Shown here: positions 9,115-17,616 of the stretch, in pieces
How the letters are laid out: every line of letters starts with the position of its first letter
How positions within the stretch are numbered: the first letter of the stretch is position 1
Assembly (NCBI GenBank): GCA_039793985.1
Contig: JBAMMC010000005.1
Coordinates: forward strand, 1-64,000
Source: ARK-14 sp002899805
Lineage (GTDB): Archaea; Thermoproteota; Thermoprotei_A; Sulfolobales; Fervidicoccaceae
Direction of reading: 5' to 3'
Length of the DNA stretch: 64,000 nt
The notes under the pieces: generated by a model
Seen by the model: only the letters and a program-made list of their open reading frames with translations
Databases searched by the model: none
What the model was told of the DNA's origin: nothing
Program-made: the position numbers and the translations under genes

Positions 9115-9834
9115 CTACAGCTTTTTCAGAAAAGCCTCTATTTCTTCTAAGCCAAGCTTACGGTATTCTTTCCTTTCAACATCCACAATACCAACATCGA
9201 AATTGATGGCCTTCATCTCTTGGTCACTCGACTCTTTAAGAACTTTGAGAGATAGTATTATAGCATCATCGAGGGACATGTCGTTCCTGTAGCTCTTTTC
9301 TAGTTTCTCCTCTATAGCAGATTCCCCTCTTCCGATAGATGTAGCAAAATATCCGAAGTATTGACCCGCGGGATCTGTCTTGAAGAGCTGCGGTCCAGAT
9401 GCATCGACGCCTCCAATTAGCAGAGAAACGCCGAAAGGCCTCACTCCTCCGTGCTGGGTATAAGCTTGCTTCAGATCGCTTATCTGTTTTGTGAGGTACT
9501 CTATCGGTATTGGTTCACCATATGTGAGCCTATGACTAACAGCCAACTGCCTCGCATATTCGATGAGGATCCTCCCATCTCCTCCAAACCCTGCAAATGA
9601 AACACCTATATGTGAATCGATCGCGCTGACCTTTTCTATACTCGCAATGTCAACGAGAGATTTCGCTATGGCCTTTTCTGCGGCTAGAACTACCCCTTGC
9701 TTAACTCTTATACCGACGGTGCTCCATCCTTGCTTAACCGCTTCAAAAGCGTATTGAACCTGGTAAAGCCTACCATCTGGAGAGAAAACTGTCAGAGCTC
9801 TATCATATCCCATCATAGCAGGTGAGAATGCCAT
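9115..9834 (-). CDS. psmA: 20S proteasome alpha subunit
   Basis: Forms the outer rings of the archaeal proteasome and gates substrate entry. It opens with AFSPAMMGYDRALTVFSPDG and LYQVQYAFEAVKQG, the family signature covering the YDR gate motif and the YxxxA helix; later GIRVKQGVVLAAEK and GVSLLIGGVDASGP. About 239 aa from the ATG at 9834, a normal length; a longer reading from 9918 would add 28 unrelated residues. AGAGG precedes the ATG closely. The C-terminus lacks an HbYX-type end, as expected for alpha. No beta subunit in the window. Confidence 0.95.
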   Translation of the reverse strand: MAFSPAMMGYDRALTVFSPDGRLYQVQYAFEAVKQGWSTVGIRVKQGVVLAAEKAIAKSLVDIASIEKVSAIDSHIGVSFAGFGGDGRILIEYARQLAVSHRLTYGEPIPIEYLTKQISDLKQAYTQHGGVRPFGVSLLIGGVDASGPQLFKTDPAGQYFGYFATSIGRGESAIEEKLEKSYRNDMSLDDAIILSLKVLKESSDQEMKAINFDVGIVDVERKEYRKLGLEEIEAFLKKL

Positions 9835-9958
9835 TGCCTCTACCCCTATATCAACATTGCTATTAATTATAACTGAAAAGCTATTAATAGTTTCGCTTAT
9901 GCTTATCTTTCTAATCAATCGTGCGATTCATGACATTTAATCCGATCATATAGAAAAA

Positions 9959-10042
9959 GGGTCAGCTCGTCGCGAGACATTCATCGGTGGTGAGCTTCCA
10001 CCTAATCCCCATATTGGGACGGCCACATCATCCCCCCTTCTC
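9959..10042 (-). ncRNA. Candidate C/D box small RNA
   Basis: In a gene-free space the minus strand shows GGG then ATGATGT (C box like, 10031-10025), a CTCA (D' like, 9994-9991), CGATGA (C' like, 9986-9981) and CTGA (D box, 9965-9962) followed by CCC and five T. GGG/CCC would close the terminal stem. TTTTATAT at 10068-10061 lies the right distance for a start near 10040. The 15 nt before the D box (9980-9966) are nearly complementary to a conserved 23S rRNA segment (CGUCGUGAGACA, from memory). The C to D' spacing (30 nt, with a CCCAATATGGG hairpin) is too long for a normal guide, so the class is uncertain. Confidence 0.5.
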
Positions 10043-10060
10043 CTTTTTTAAGTTTGGGAA

Positions 10061-10068
10061 ATATAAAA
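10061..10068 (-). promoter_or_regulatory. TATA box for the small RNA
   Basis: TTTTATAT on the minus strand, centred ~26 bp before the GGGGGG that opens the candidate RNA. There is no ORF start at that spacing, which supports a non-coding transcript. Confidence 0.5.
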
Positions 10069-10187
10069 GCGATAGCGAAGGATTTTCTGGTTCTCTTATA
10101 GATGCTGAAAATCATGTTTGTATTTCTCTTCCAGTCTCATTACTCACGACTGTGCCAATCCGATAGGGTTTTTTCAATTTAGTATCC

Positions 10188-11873
10188 TCACATGAGTCCC
10201 TCATTCGATTTTTTTCCATCTTCTTTTCCTGCCCCAAAGATATCTAGGCTGAGCTTCTTCCTTTTCCTCATTTGCGCTTCTTCTGCTGTTCCGCTCGTTA
10301 CGATCTCATATAGCTTCGCTACTTTCCCAGGTCCAGGCCTGAGCAATCTTCCTAGCCTCTGAACGAACTGCCTTCTGCTCCCTGTTCCAGCAACTATTAT
10401 GCCTACGTTCACATCCGGTATGTCGATTCCCTCATCCCCCACCGTGGTCAAGACGAGGACGCCCGTTCTGGTTTCTCTGAATTCTTCAAGTATTTTTTTC
10501 CTCAGTTTGGGATCAGTTGATCCAGTTAGGACTTTGGCGCCCAAAATTTTTCCAAGCTCTTCTGCCTGATCGACGTATTGGGTGAATATGAGAATTTTAG
10601 AGCCCGCTTCAAGCTCCTTTTTAACCAGGTTCACTACGGCCTTCTCTTTTTCTTTAGCTTTCTGATAGATCTGGAGCATTTCGTTGTGGATCTTGAGAGC
10701 CCTGGCCATCACGGGGTTCCCTCTCTGCGCTTTCGCGAGCACTTCTTTGAAAGGCATCCCCTTAGTAATGTTCTTATATGCCTCTCTCAGTCTCTCATAT
10801 TTCATCCTCTCTTCATCAGTCAATCTAACTCTCACGATGAAAGTTTCATATGGAGCCAAATATCCCTTTTCAACCATCTCCTGGGGCGTCTTATAATAAA
10901 CGATACCTCCCATGAGAGGGAAGAGGTCAACGTGTCTGCCATCTTCTCTTATAACGGTTGCACTCAGTCCCATCCTGACAGGAGAATACATTCCCAAAGC
11001 GATCGTCCTGAACTTATCCGCTGGTAGGTGGTGGACCTCATCTACTATGAGAAAGCTGTACCTAAAAGAAAGCAAGTCTATGTATCTGAATGCTGTTTGA
11101 TACGTTGATACAGTAATCGGTGCAAGTCTCTTCTCCTCACTGTAGAAGGGGGAGACCATTGATTCTGATATATTTGTGAATTTCGTTATCATATCTATCC
11201 ACTGGTTCAGTTGTTCCTTCGTGTAAGTTATGATAAGTGTTCTTTCTTGGACGGCGGCTATCGCAGCTATAGCTATTACAGTCTTTCCAGAACCGGTTGG
11301 CAAAGCTATTATTCCCCTTCTATCGTTCTCTATCCATTTGTCGAGGGCTTCTCTTTGGTAGTCTCTCAGCTCAGTCCTGAGCTCAACCTTGAAACTTAAA
11401 GGCAAACTCTTCATCACACTAGTTTTGTCATCTATTTCAACTCCCTTCGAAGATAGCTTTTCAATAACGTCAAAGAGCTTAGCTGGAGGAACTATGTATG
11501 CTTTAATAACCTTGTCATAACTGAGGAATTCAGAGGATTCACCGAGAAGTCCCTTCAGGAAAAAGTTAGGCTTCAAAATCACCCTGTTTCCTTCAAGCGT
11601 GAAGACCGCCTTCATTTTTTCATTGCTGTCTAGAGGGGGGGTTTGCTGAGAAGAGATGGTCCTACCGCTGCTTTCCATCTTTCTAATCATTTCTCTTATC
11701 TCGTCCAAACTCACGCCGTTCATCTTTGCTTTATCTAGATTGAGGACGAATTCTTTTGAACCATCTGTTTTGGTTCCTCTGTAATCGCTGAATTTGATCA
11801 GTTTTTTGAACTCATCCTCTGAGAGCCAGCCCTTCAATGTGATTCTCTGTGGCAAATCATTCTTCCCATCCAT
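10188..11873 (-). CDS. xpb: XPB-type DNA repair helicase (SF2)
   Basis: ATP-dependent 3'-5' DNA helicase related to the TFIIH subunit XPB. After an N-terminal damage-recognition-like region (1-165) come ELRDYQREALDKW, Walker A LPTGSGKT (191-198), DEVHH (278-282), GLSAT, the XPB-specific RED motif (309-311), and the second RecA domain with GDEGIDIPDVNVGII and QRLGRLLRPGPGK. At 561 aa it is longer than many archaeal XPBs, the extra mass being N-terminal. The Bax1 nuclease that usually neighbours archaeal XPB is not seen; instead a 139-aa unknown overlaps its start by 17 bp. Confidence 0.93.
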   Translation of the reverse strand: MDGKNDLPQRITLKGWLSEDEFKKLIKFSDYRGTKTDGSKEFVLNLDKAKMNGVSLDEIREMIRKMESSGRTISSQQTPPLDSNEKMKAVFTLEGNRVILKPNFFLKGLLGESSEFLSYDKVIKAYIVPPAKLFDVIEKLSSKGVEIDDKTSVMKSLPLSFKVELRTELRDYQREALDKWIENDRRGIIALPTGSGKTVIAIAAIAAVQERTLIITYTKEQLNQWIDMITKFTNISESMVSPFYSEEKRLAPITVSTYQTAFRYIDLLSFRYSFLIVDEVHHLPADKFRTIALGMYSPVRMGLSATVIREDGRHVDLFPLMGGIVYYKTPQEMVEKGYLAPYETFIVRVRLTDEERMKYERLREAYKNITKGMPFKEVLAKAQRGNPVMARALKIHNEMLQIYQKAKEKEKAVVNLVKKELEAGSKILIFTQYVDQAEELGKILGAKVLTGSTDPKLRKKILEEFRETRTGVLVLTTVGDEGIDIPDVNVGIIVAGTGSRRQFVQRLGRLLRPGPGKVAKLYEIVTSGTAEEAQMRKRKKLSLDIFGAGKEDGKKSNEGLM

Positions 11874-12276
11874 AATAGCACAACACCTCTGGTTCAGTGA
11901 AGCTCTTTAGTCTAGCAATAGCTTCATCCTCCTCTAAAGTAGGCTGAGTGCACTCAACTAACACCAAGTCTGCCTGTCTCAATATCCTGCTGTCCTCGCA
12001 TCTAGCGAGAGCTGTTGTTAAACTATCCCATTCATCGCTCGATCTTAAGACTTTCATCTCCCTCCACTCTACCGGAATGTTCCCCAAGCTCGCCGGATCT
12101 GGCCTAGTTATGATCTTAATTCCATTACCTGTTGTTTTATCTACGATTATTACTACTTCGTTCCCCTCAACTTCACAATCGGTTATAGAATCTAAAACTT
12201 TGCCCAGCCAGGGAAAGTTTTCCAATTCTTCTCTTAAAACAGTGTAAAGGTCCTCATTGCGTGGGTTTCTCTTCAT
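11857..12276 (-). CDS. Unknown protein translated just ahead of XPB
   Basis: 139 aa, not recognised. Its 3' end overlaps the XPB start by 17 bp, so the two are likely co-translated and may work together. Visible features: an N-terminal EDLYTVLREELENFPWLGKVLDSI helix, a strand-rich middle (GNEVVIIVDKTTGNGIKIITRP), and a DLVLVECTQPTLEEDEAIARL stretch that could be a small alpha/beta domain. It is not the Bax1 nuclease: no such domain or length. Confidence 0.6.
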   Translation of the reverse strand: MKRNPRNEDLYTVLREELENFPWLGKVLDSITDCEVEGNEVVIIVDKTTGNGIKIITRPDPASLGNIPVEWREMKVLRSSDEWDSLTTALARCEDSRILRQADLVLVECTQPTLEEDEAIARLKSFTEPEVLCYYGWEE

Positions 12277-12480
12277 CTTTTAATCATCCGCATTTAGGAT
12301 CCTCTTCATCGGAACCATTAAACTTCCTTATCAAAATTATATCTCGTCTGAGGTTTTTAATTTATAGCTGGTCGTTCAACGTCCAAGCTTTCTTGTGAAC
12401 ACCTTTGGAAAAAATAATCGATAATATAATAAAAGTCAAAAAAGAACGATAAGAAGAAAATATAGAAAGAGGTTTCGAAA

Positions 12481-13329
12481 TTGGGCTCTAATTTCGCTGA
12501 AATGATGAGGAAAGAGGCTGAAATGAAAATCAAGGCTTTGAAGAAGACGGGAGAAATACCGATAAAGCTTGTGGTGCTGAGTGGAAAGGGTGGCGTTGGT
12601 AAGAGCGTGACCACAGCCAACTTGGCTCTTGCCTTCTCTCGGCTCGGTTATGCTGGTAAGGTAGCTGTGTTGGATGGCGATATACATGGTCCAAGCATAC
12701 CTATCTATCTAGGAATAGAAAATTCTCTGCTCAGAGCAGAGGGAGAGACCATCTATCCAATAGAAGGACCAATGGGTGTGAAAGTTATGAGCATAAGCTA
12801 CTTCCTGTCGAGACAGGACCTCCCCATCATATGGAGAGGACCCCTCAAAATGAAGTTCATAAGGGATATGCTCGCTTCAGTTGACTGGGGTAAAGCTGAG
12901 ATACTCTTGATAGATACTCCGCCTGGAACTGGTGATGAAATACAGAGCATAACTGAATATGTGACAAAGCTCAGCGGTGCTGTAGTGGTTACATCTCCTT
13001 CGGATGCTTCTATAAATGTTGTCAAGAGAGCGGTGAACTTTCTCAAGGTAAAGAAAATACCATTGCTCGGAATAATCGAAAACTTCAGCTACATAAAATG
13101 CCCCAGTGGTTATGAAGCTAAAATAATGGGAGAGGGGGGAGAAAGGATTGAAAAGCTTCTTGGAGGAAAAATCATCGCCAGAATCCCATATGATCCTCTG
13201 CTCTCTACCTCCATTCAGGACTTCGGAAATCCATATGAAGAAGAAAATTTGAAAGGAAATGAAGCAGCAAAAGCCTATCTCAAAGCTGCTGAACAAATAC
13301 TCTCACAGGTGGGAGGTAAGGCCCAATGA
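12481..13329 (+). CDS. Mrp/Nbp35-family P-loop ATPase
   Basis: Member of the ApbC/Mrp/NBP35 family of iron-sulfur cluster carrier ATPases. Deviant Walker A SGKGGVGKS (34-42), DGDIHGPSIP (~65-73) and IDTPPGTGDE (~144-153) are intact. The cluster-binding CPxC expected near IENFSY reads IKCPSGY: Cys207 is present, the second cysteine is Gly210 or absent. Start is TTG at 12481 with AGAGGT 8 nt upstream; the next in-frame ATG is at 12502. The stop overlaps the next small gene as ATGA, so they form an operon. Confidence 0.85.
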   Translation: MGSNFAEMMRKEAEMKIKALKKTGEIPIKLVVLSGKGGVGKSVTTANLALAFSRLGYAGKVAVLDGDIHGPSIPIYLGIENSLLRAEGETIYPIEGPMGVKVMSISYFLSRQDLPIIWRGPLKMKFIRDMLASVDWGKAEILLIDTPPGTGDEIQSITEYVTKLSGAVVVTSPSDASINVVKRAVNFLKVKKIPLLGIIENFSYIKCPSGYEAKIMGEGGERIEKLLGGKIIARIPYDPLLSTSIQDFGNPYEEENLKGNEAAKAYLKAAEQILSQVGGKAQ

Positions 13330-13475
13330 CGAGATGGCTATTGAAGTGCAATGAATGTGGGACAGAGTGGTATCTGGAAGTTAGCTTCAATTTGGCTGAA
13401 ATGGGAAAAATTTATCACTATTGCAAGACATGCCGGAAGAACACTTTTCATACGGTTCTGAAAAGGGAGGATTGA
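13326..13475 (+). CDS. 49-residue zinc-ribbon protein
   Basis: Tiny protein whose ATG overlaps the stop of the Mrp ATPase (ATGA). It holds two CxxC knuckles, CNEC (Cys8, Cys11) and CKTC (Cys34, Cys37), separated by ~22 residues, the pattern of a single zinc ribbon with little else. It ends 5 bp before the convergent topoisomerase VI A gene. A metal or nucleic-acid role linked to the Mrp protein is plausible but unproven. Confidence 0.75.
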   Translation: MTRWLLKCNECGTEWYLEVSFNLAEMGKIYHYCKTCRKNTFHTVLKRED

Positions 13476-13479
13476 ATTC

Positions 13480-14847
13480 TCAGTCCAGGTAATCCTTGGT
13501 CTCTATCTTTTTCGGCAAGTATTCTTCAGCCAAAAACTTGAGCCCTTTGCTCGCCATAGCCTCTATTTCCAGCTTACTATGAGTCAAAAAGAATATCCCG
13601 ATCTCTTTGATCCATTTTGGTTCCTGGAACCATTGATAGCCGGGAGACTTCTTGACGCTCTTCTTCCCGCTCCTCGTTGTTTTCAACTGTTCCCCCGCAA
13701 ACGCCTTGTAGACTTTATCACCAACCAGCTCAACTGCTCTCTCTAAGTCCTGCTCCTTGGCTCTTATGATGAAATTCTTCCTCTCCTCGCTCGTCATAAA
13801 GGGTTCTTTGCTAAGCTTCCCCTTATAACCTAAGTCCTTGACTGCTTTGAGGAACCTCTCCTTCTTCTCTCTTCTCAACTTTTCGGGATTTCCAATTCTC
13901 GATTCTTCCGGAGTGATGTAGATTTCATTCAGTGGAACATCGTCTCCAAATACATCGCTCATGGTCACTCCCAGGAACCTGGCTTTTGGTGTTGCCAGCC
14001 TCTCGCTCTCATAGCTAAGCGTTATCGATCCTATCTTGAAGACACTATATATATAGAACCCATAGGGATCGCTGTCTGCCAGAATATATACGGGCAGTTT
14101 GAGTTCCTCATTCAGTCTCCTTACAAACCTCCTAGTTGCTCTGTCCGGCTGACCAGCACTGGTTACGAGTATTACTTTATTCTTTCTCCAGTAACCGTAC
14201 CTGTGGAGTTGCTGGAACACAGCATCCTTCTCCACGACTAGCACATAATCAGCACTGTAATCAACAAATTCAATTAAGTCTGGGGTCGATTCGATCGCAT
14301 AGGCTCCGTGTCCCATCTTGCTCAGATCGATGATGTCATTGCCGCTCCTCAGCCTCATGTCACCGACAACTTTTCCCTTTTCTTTGCTCAAGATCAGCAT
14401 TTCTTCCCTCAACTTATTGGTGAGAACCTCAACATCCCTGAGCACCGCATCACTCTCTTTTTGCTCCTCCCAGGTGTTCTTGAACCTATCTCTCGGAGAA
14501 GTGTAGGGAAGTGTGTGCTTTCCTCGATAGAACAGGTCTCTTATAGTTGGATATTCGTTGTTCTTTAGCGCTTCATATATTATCCTGGCCATTAGAACTG
14601 TTTGCATGAAGGTTCTCGCTTCCGATTCATCGAAGAGCTTCCTGACAAGCTTCTGATTTCCAAGAAGCAAGAGCTTCCTCTTCGGATCGTATATCGTGTT
14701 GGATAGAGTCCTTTTCTTAATAACCAGCGATGGTTCCTCTTTATTCTTAATCTGCTCTACTAGTTTGAGAAATATTTCCCTTATTGCTTTCATCGATTCT
14801 TCTCTAGCTCTTTGATCCGCTTTATCCTGAATTACGTTGCCGCTCAT
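13480..14847 (-). CDS. top6A: DNA topoisomerase VI subunit A
   Basis: DNA-cleaving subunit of the type IIB topoisomerase, homologous to Spo11. The 5Y-CAP domain has TIRDLFYRGKH with the likely catalytic Tyr107. The Toprim domain shows VVEKD (Glu206) and ILADSDPYG (Asp258, Asp260), which bind Mg2+. At 455 aa it is longer than many archaeal A subunits, with an extra basic insertion around GEQLKTTRSGKKSVKKSPGYQ near the C-terminus. It is 6 bp downstream of top6B, so both are made from one transcript. Confidence 0.95.
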   Translation of the reverse strand: MSGNVIQDKADQRAREESMKAIREIFLKLVEQIKNKEEPSLVIKKRTLSNTIYDPKRKLLLLGNQKLVRKLFDESEARTFMQTVLMARIIYEALKNNEYPTIRDLFYRGKHTLPYTSPRDRFKNTWEEQKESDAVLRDVEVLTNKLREEMLILSKEKGKVVGDMRLRSGNDIIDLSKMGHGAYAIESTPDLIEFVDYSADYVLVVEKDAVFQQLHRYGYWRKNKVILVTSAGQPDRATRRFVRRLNEELKLPVYILADSDPYGFYIYSVFKIGSITLSYESERLATPKARFLGVTMSDVFGDDVPLNEIYITPEESRIGNPEKLRREKKERFLKAVKDLGYKGKLSKEPFMTSEERKNFIIRAKEQDLERAVELVGDKVYKAFAGEQLKTTRSGKKSVKKSPGYQWFQEPKWIKEIGIFFLTHSKLEIEAMASKGLKFLAEEYLPKKIETKDYLD

Positions 14848-14853
14848 ATTCGC

Positions 14854-16578
14854 TCACTCCTCCTCTTCTTCACTGGTGCTGGGATCTTCGATGCTTCCCT
14901 CCTGCTCTGCCGCAGGAAGAGCAACAGGTACTATGTGAGTGAGCTCTTCAGGCTGTTCTAGCTGTGCTCTAACCTTTCTCTTAGCCATTTCCAGAAGCTC
15001 CCTCTCTAGGCTCTTCGATGCTTCCCTCAGCTCTTTACCATCCGTGACAAAATATGCTAAGTTCTGCGCTATTTCTGGAATATACTTCATAAACAACCTC
15101 AGCTTTTCCTGTGCTTCTTGTTTTTTCCTCTTTTTGGTCAGATAAACCCTCAGTCTCCTGGCCACTTCCTGCACTGCTGCCTCTATTTCCTTTCTGAGCT
15201 CTTCTACCGGAGCTATGCTCTCTTTTCCAACCCCTTTATATGGTACTTTAGTTGATGCCACATGAACTAAGACAGCTACTACATCGGTCTGTTCAAGCTT
15301 ATATGTTGTTTTCCAACTGAATTCCTCTGAATTCACTATGCTCCAAATCACATCCGCCTTCTCATCGAAAAGCAGGGGTATCTTATTAGCATATCTGAGA
15401 AGGGCAACATATGGTCCCTGTTGTCCCTTCAGAGAATCTTTAGCTATTTCGTCCAAGTTCTCCAGCAATTTTCCCCCGTAAGCTATCCCTGCCTCAACTA
15501 TGAAAGGATGACCTCCATATGATTTTGGCTTCCTTGTTACAGCATCGACAAATTCTGCCTGAAGTACCTCCTTCAATCCAATCTTTATCAGATCCTCACC
15601 AATGGGAGAAAGTGACTCGGAAGATGGTGCTATGAACTTCGTGTCCTTTATTGCTTTATACAGGCTCTCAAGTTCTTTTTCCGTGAGCGTTGATGCCCTT
15701 CTCCTAGGATCTATCTTGGCCTTCTCTAAAATCTCTTCAGCCTTCTTTTCACCTACTCTCTGGAAGCTCCTCATGAGGAAATCCTTCATGTTGGCCGAAG
15801 GTCTTTCTGCTATCATCATTTTGAGCATTTCTAAGTCTACTCCTATCGGATGCGGCTTTGTCTCCTTTGGAGGTGTAGGGAGCTTTGTGGTGACCCTTCT
15901 ATATAGCGTTATTTCAGGTTCCTTTCCCTCTCCTTCGATAGAAGGGGATATGAAAATTATGTCGGCATAAGGGGCAATAATAGCTGTTCTCTTCAAATAA
16001 ACAGAGATGTAATCTTTTGTCCTCTTGCTCCATTCACCTTCAAGAGTTAGCTTTACAATAGTTCCGTGCCAGCCGCTAGATTTTGGCCACTCTCCCTCTT
16101 CGAGAACGAGCGGTTCGTTTTTGTCCATCCTTATCATTAGCTTGTAATAGTAGACCTTCTTAGAACTGGGAGTGCTGCTGAATATTTCGAACGGCTTCCC
16201 CGTGTTCTGCTGGCCATATAGTATAGCCATCTTGGCTCCTAGCCCATACATTCCTCTCGTTTGCCTGAGTTTGTACTTGGAGGAGAAAAGAACTCTGCCA
16301 AAGGCATCCGGAATGACAGTGCTGGGAATGCCTATACCATTGTCCTCGACCGTTATCGTGAAGAAGTCCGGATTGTTCGGATCTTCTCTAGAGATCTGAA
16401 CTGTAACCCTTGGAAGGATCCCATGAACTTCAGTAGCATCCAGGCTGTTTTCGAAGAACTCTCTAACTGCTTGATACATTGCCCTCGATGCGCTAGTGAA
16501 CCCAGCTATTTCTTTATTCCTATAGAAAAACTCAGCAGGGCTCATCTGTCTGAAGGATTCGTTGGTTGTCTCGGCCAT
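14854..16578 (-). CDS. top6B: DNA topoisomerase VI subunit B
   Basis: ATP-binding subunit of topoisomerase VI; two copies clamp DNA and drive strand passage with subunit A. The GHKL fold is plain: FFENSLDAT (Asn44), VEDNGIGIP (Asp79) and TRGMYGLGAKM (108-118). A helix-two-turn-helix insert and transducer domain follow, with basic KKRKKQ near 470. The last ~30 residues are acidic (DPSTSEEEEE). 574 aa is normal. First gene of the top6B-top6A operon; ATG at 16578. Confidence 0.95.
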   Translation of the reverse strand: MAETTNESFRQMSPAEFFYRNKEIAGFTSASRAMYQAVREFFENSLDATEVHGILPRVTVQISREDPNNPDFFTITVEDNGIGIPSTVIPDAFGRVLFSSKYKLRQTRGMYGLGAKMAILYGQQNTGKPFEIFSSTPSSKKVYYYKLMIRMDKNEPLVLEEGEWPKSSGWHGTIVKLTLEGEWSKRTKDYISVYLKRTAIIAPYADIIFISPSIEGEGKEPEITLYRRVTTKLPTPPKETKPHPIGVDLEMLKMMIAERPSANMKDFLMRSFQRVGEKKAEEILEKAKIDPRRRASTLTEKELESLYKAIKDTKFIAPSSESLSPIGEDLIKIGLKEVLQAEFVDAVTRKPKSYGGHPFIVEAGIAYGGKLLENLDEIAKDSLKGQQGPYVALLRYANKIPLLFDEKADVIWSIVNSEEFSWKTTYKLEQTDVVAVLVHVASTKVPYKGVGKESIAPVEELRKEIEAAVQEVARRLRVYLTKKRKKQEAQEKLRLFMKYIPEIAQNLAYFVTDGKELREASKSLERELLEMAKRKVRAQLEQPEELTHIVPVALPAAEQEGSIEDPSTSEEEEE

Positions 16579-16667
16579 CTAACATCGCTTCCAGCTTCTG
16601 TTCAGATTTTCAATATTTTTAAAAACTCCTCTCAATTGTATATTTGTTCCATTAATGGTTATAACCT

Positions 16668-17606
16668 CTAATACAGGACTGATGCTAAAATGGGAAGAGT
16701 TATCGTCGCATCTCCATAAACAACAACATGCTTTGCCCTCTTCTTCAGCTTTCCCCAAGAGATTGCTTCTCTTGTTTGAGCACCGCTCAAGCTTCCATCA
16801 TACTCAGGTGCTGTGGTGAGATATATAGCATAATCGAGACCTCCTTTGAACTGGTTCCACCATATCACGTGGTGCTTACTGATGCCTCCTCCTATCGATA
16901 GAGCTAGGCTCTTTTTATTGCTCGACTCGAATACCATATCCTCAAGTATCTTCTGGTCCTGTGAAAGGTCTATCTCGACCTTGTTCAGCCTGCTGTATAT
17001 GAGAGCATTAGTTCCAAAACTTCCATCGTAGAAGCCCGGAATTATTATGGGAACCTTCCTCTCATATGCTGCCTTCAATATCGAATTTTCATCTCTTATC
17101 TTTTGGCCCGAGAGGAAGAGCAACTCGCTGGGCGATATTTTCCTCCCTTTGACTTCCTGCATAAGCTCTCTCACAAAAGTCTCGACAACTGGTCCGTAGC
17201 TCTCCAGGGGAACCAAGATATTTCCAAGCCTGTGGATTTCCAGATCCCTGAGCATCAAGTCATCCAGCTCAAATTTTCCTTTGAAATAACCTGGTCCCAA
17301 AGACTTCGCTATATCGTGGTCAACAGTACCTGTTGTCGACACGATCACATTGAAGTGCCCATCCCTTATCAGTTTGGCTATGAGCCCTCTCAATCCAGTG
17401 GAGACTATGTTACCCGTGAAAGACAGGAACCTCAGTTCGCTCTCAGCCACTCCTTCCTTCAATATCTCAGCTGCTTCAGCTAAATGCCCCGCCATGAATC
17501 CGTGTATCTGGTCGTAGTATTTTATGAGATTCTTGGCTGCGCTCAGAACTGCTTCGCTAGGGGGATCATCTATTATCTTGTCCCTCAGAACTTCTTCTCT
17601 TCTCAT
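16668..17606 (-). CDS. dys: Deoxyhypusine synthase
   Basis: Transfers the aminobutyl group of spermidine to a lysine of aIF5A using NAD, the first step of hypusination. Signature segments: LIRDGHFNVIVSTTGTVDHD, FYDGSFGTN, LSIGGGISKHHVIWW (the lysine is the expected covalent catalyst), and APEYDGSLSGAQTREAISW at the C-terminus. 312 aa is normal. The ATG at 17606 lies 10 bp below the RtcB stop on the same strand, suggesting one transcript. Confidence 0.95.
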   Translation of the reverse strand: MRREEVLRDKIIDDPPSEAVLSAAKNLIKYYDQIHGFMAGHLAEAAEILKEGVAESELRFLSFTGNIVSTGLRGLIAKLIRDGHFNVIVSTTGTVDHDIAKSLGPGYFKGKFELDDLMLRDLEIHRLGNILVPLESYGPVVETFVRELMQEVKGRKISPSELLFLSGQKIRDENSILKAAYERKVPIIIPGFYDGSFGTNALIYSRLNKVEIDLSQDQKILEDMVFESSNKKSLALSIGGGISKHHVIWWNQFKGGLDYAIYLTTAPEYDGSLSGAQTREAISWGKLKKRAKHVVVYGDATITLPILASVLY

Positions 17607-17616
17607 TGAGGTAACC

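Noticed and set aside
14136..14568. Open frames opposite the topoisomerase VI genes
   Set aside because: They are antisense shadows of strongly conserved coding sequence with no ribosome sites or family features.
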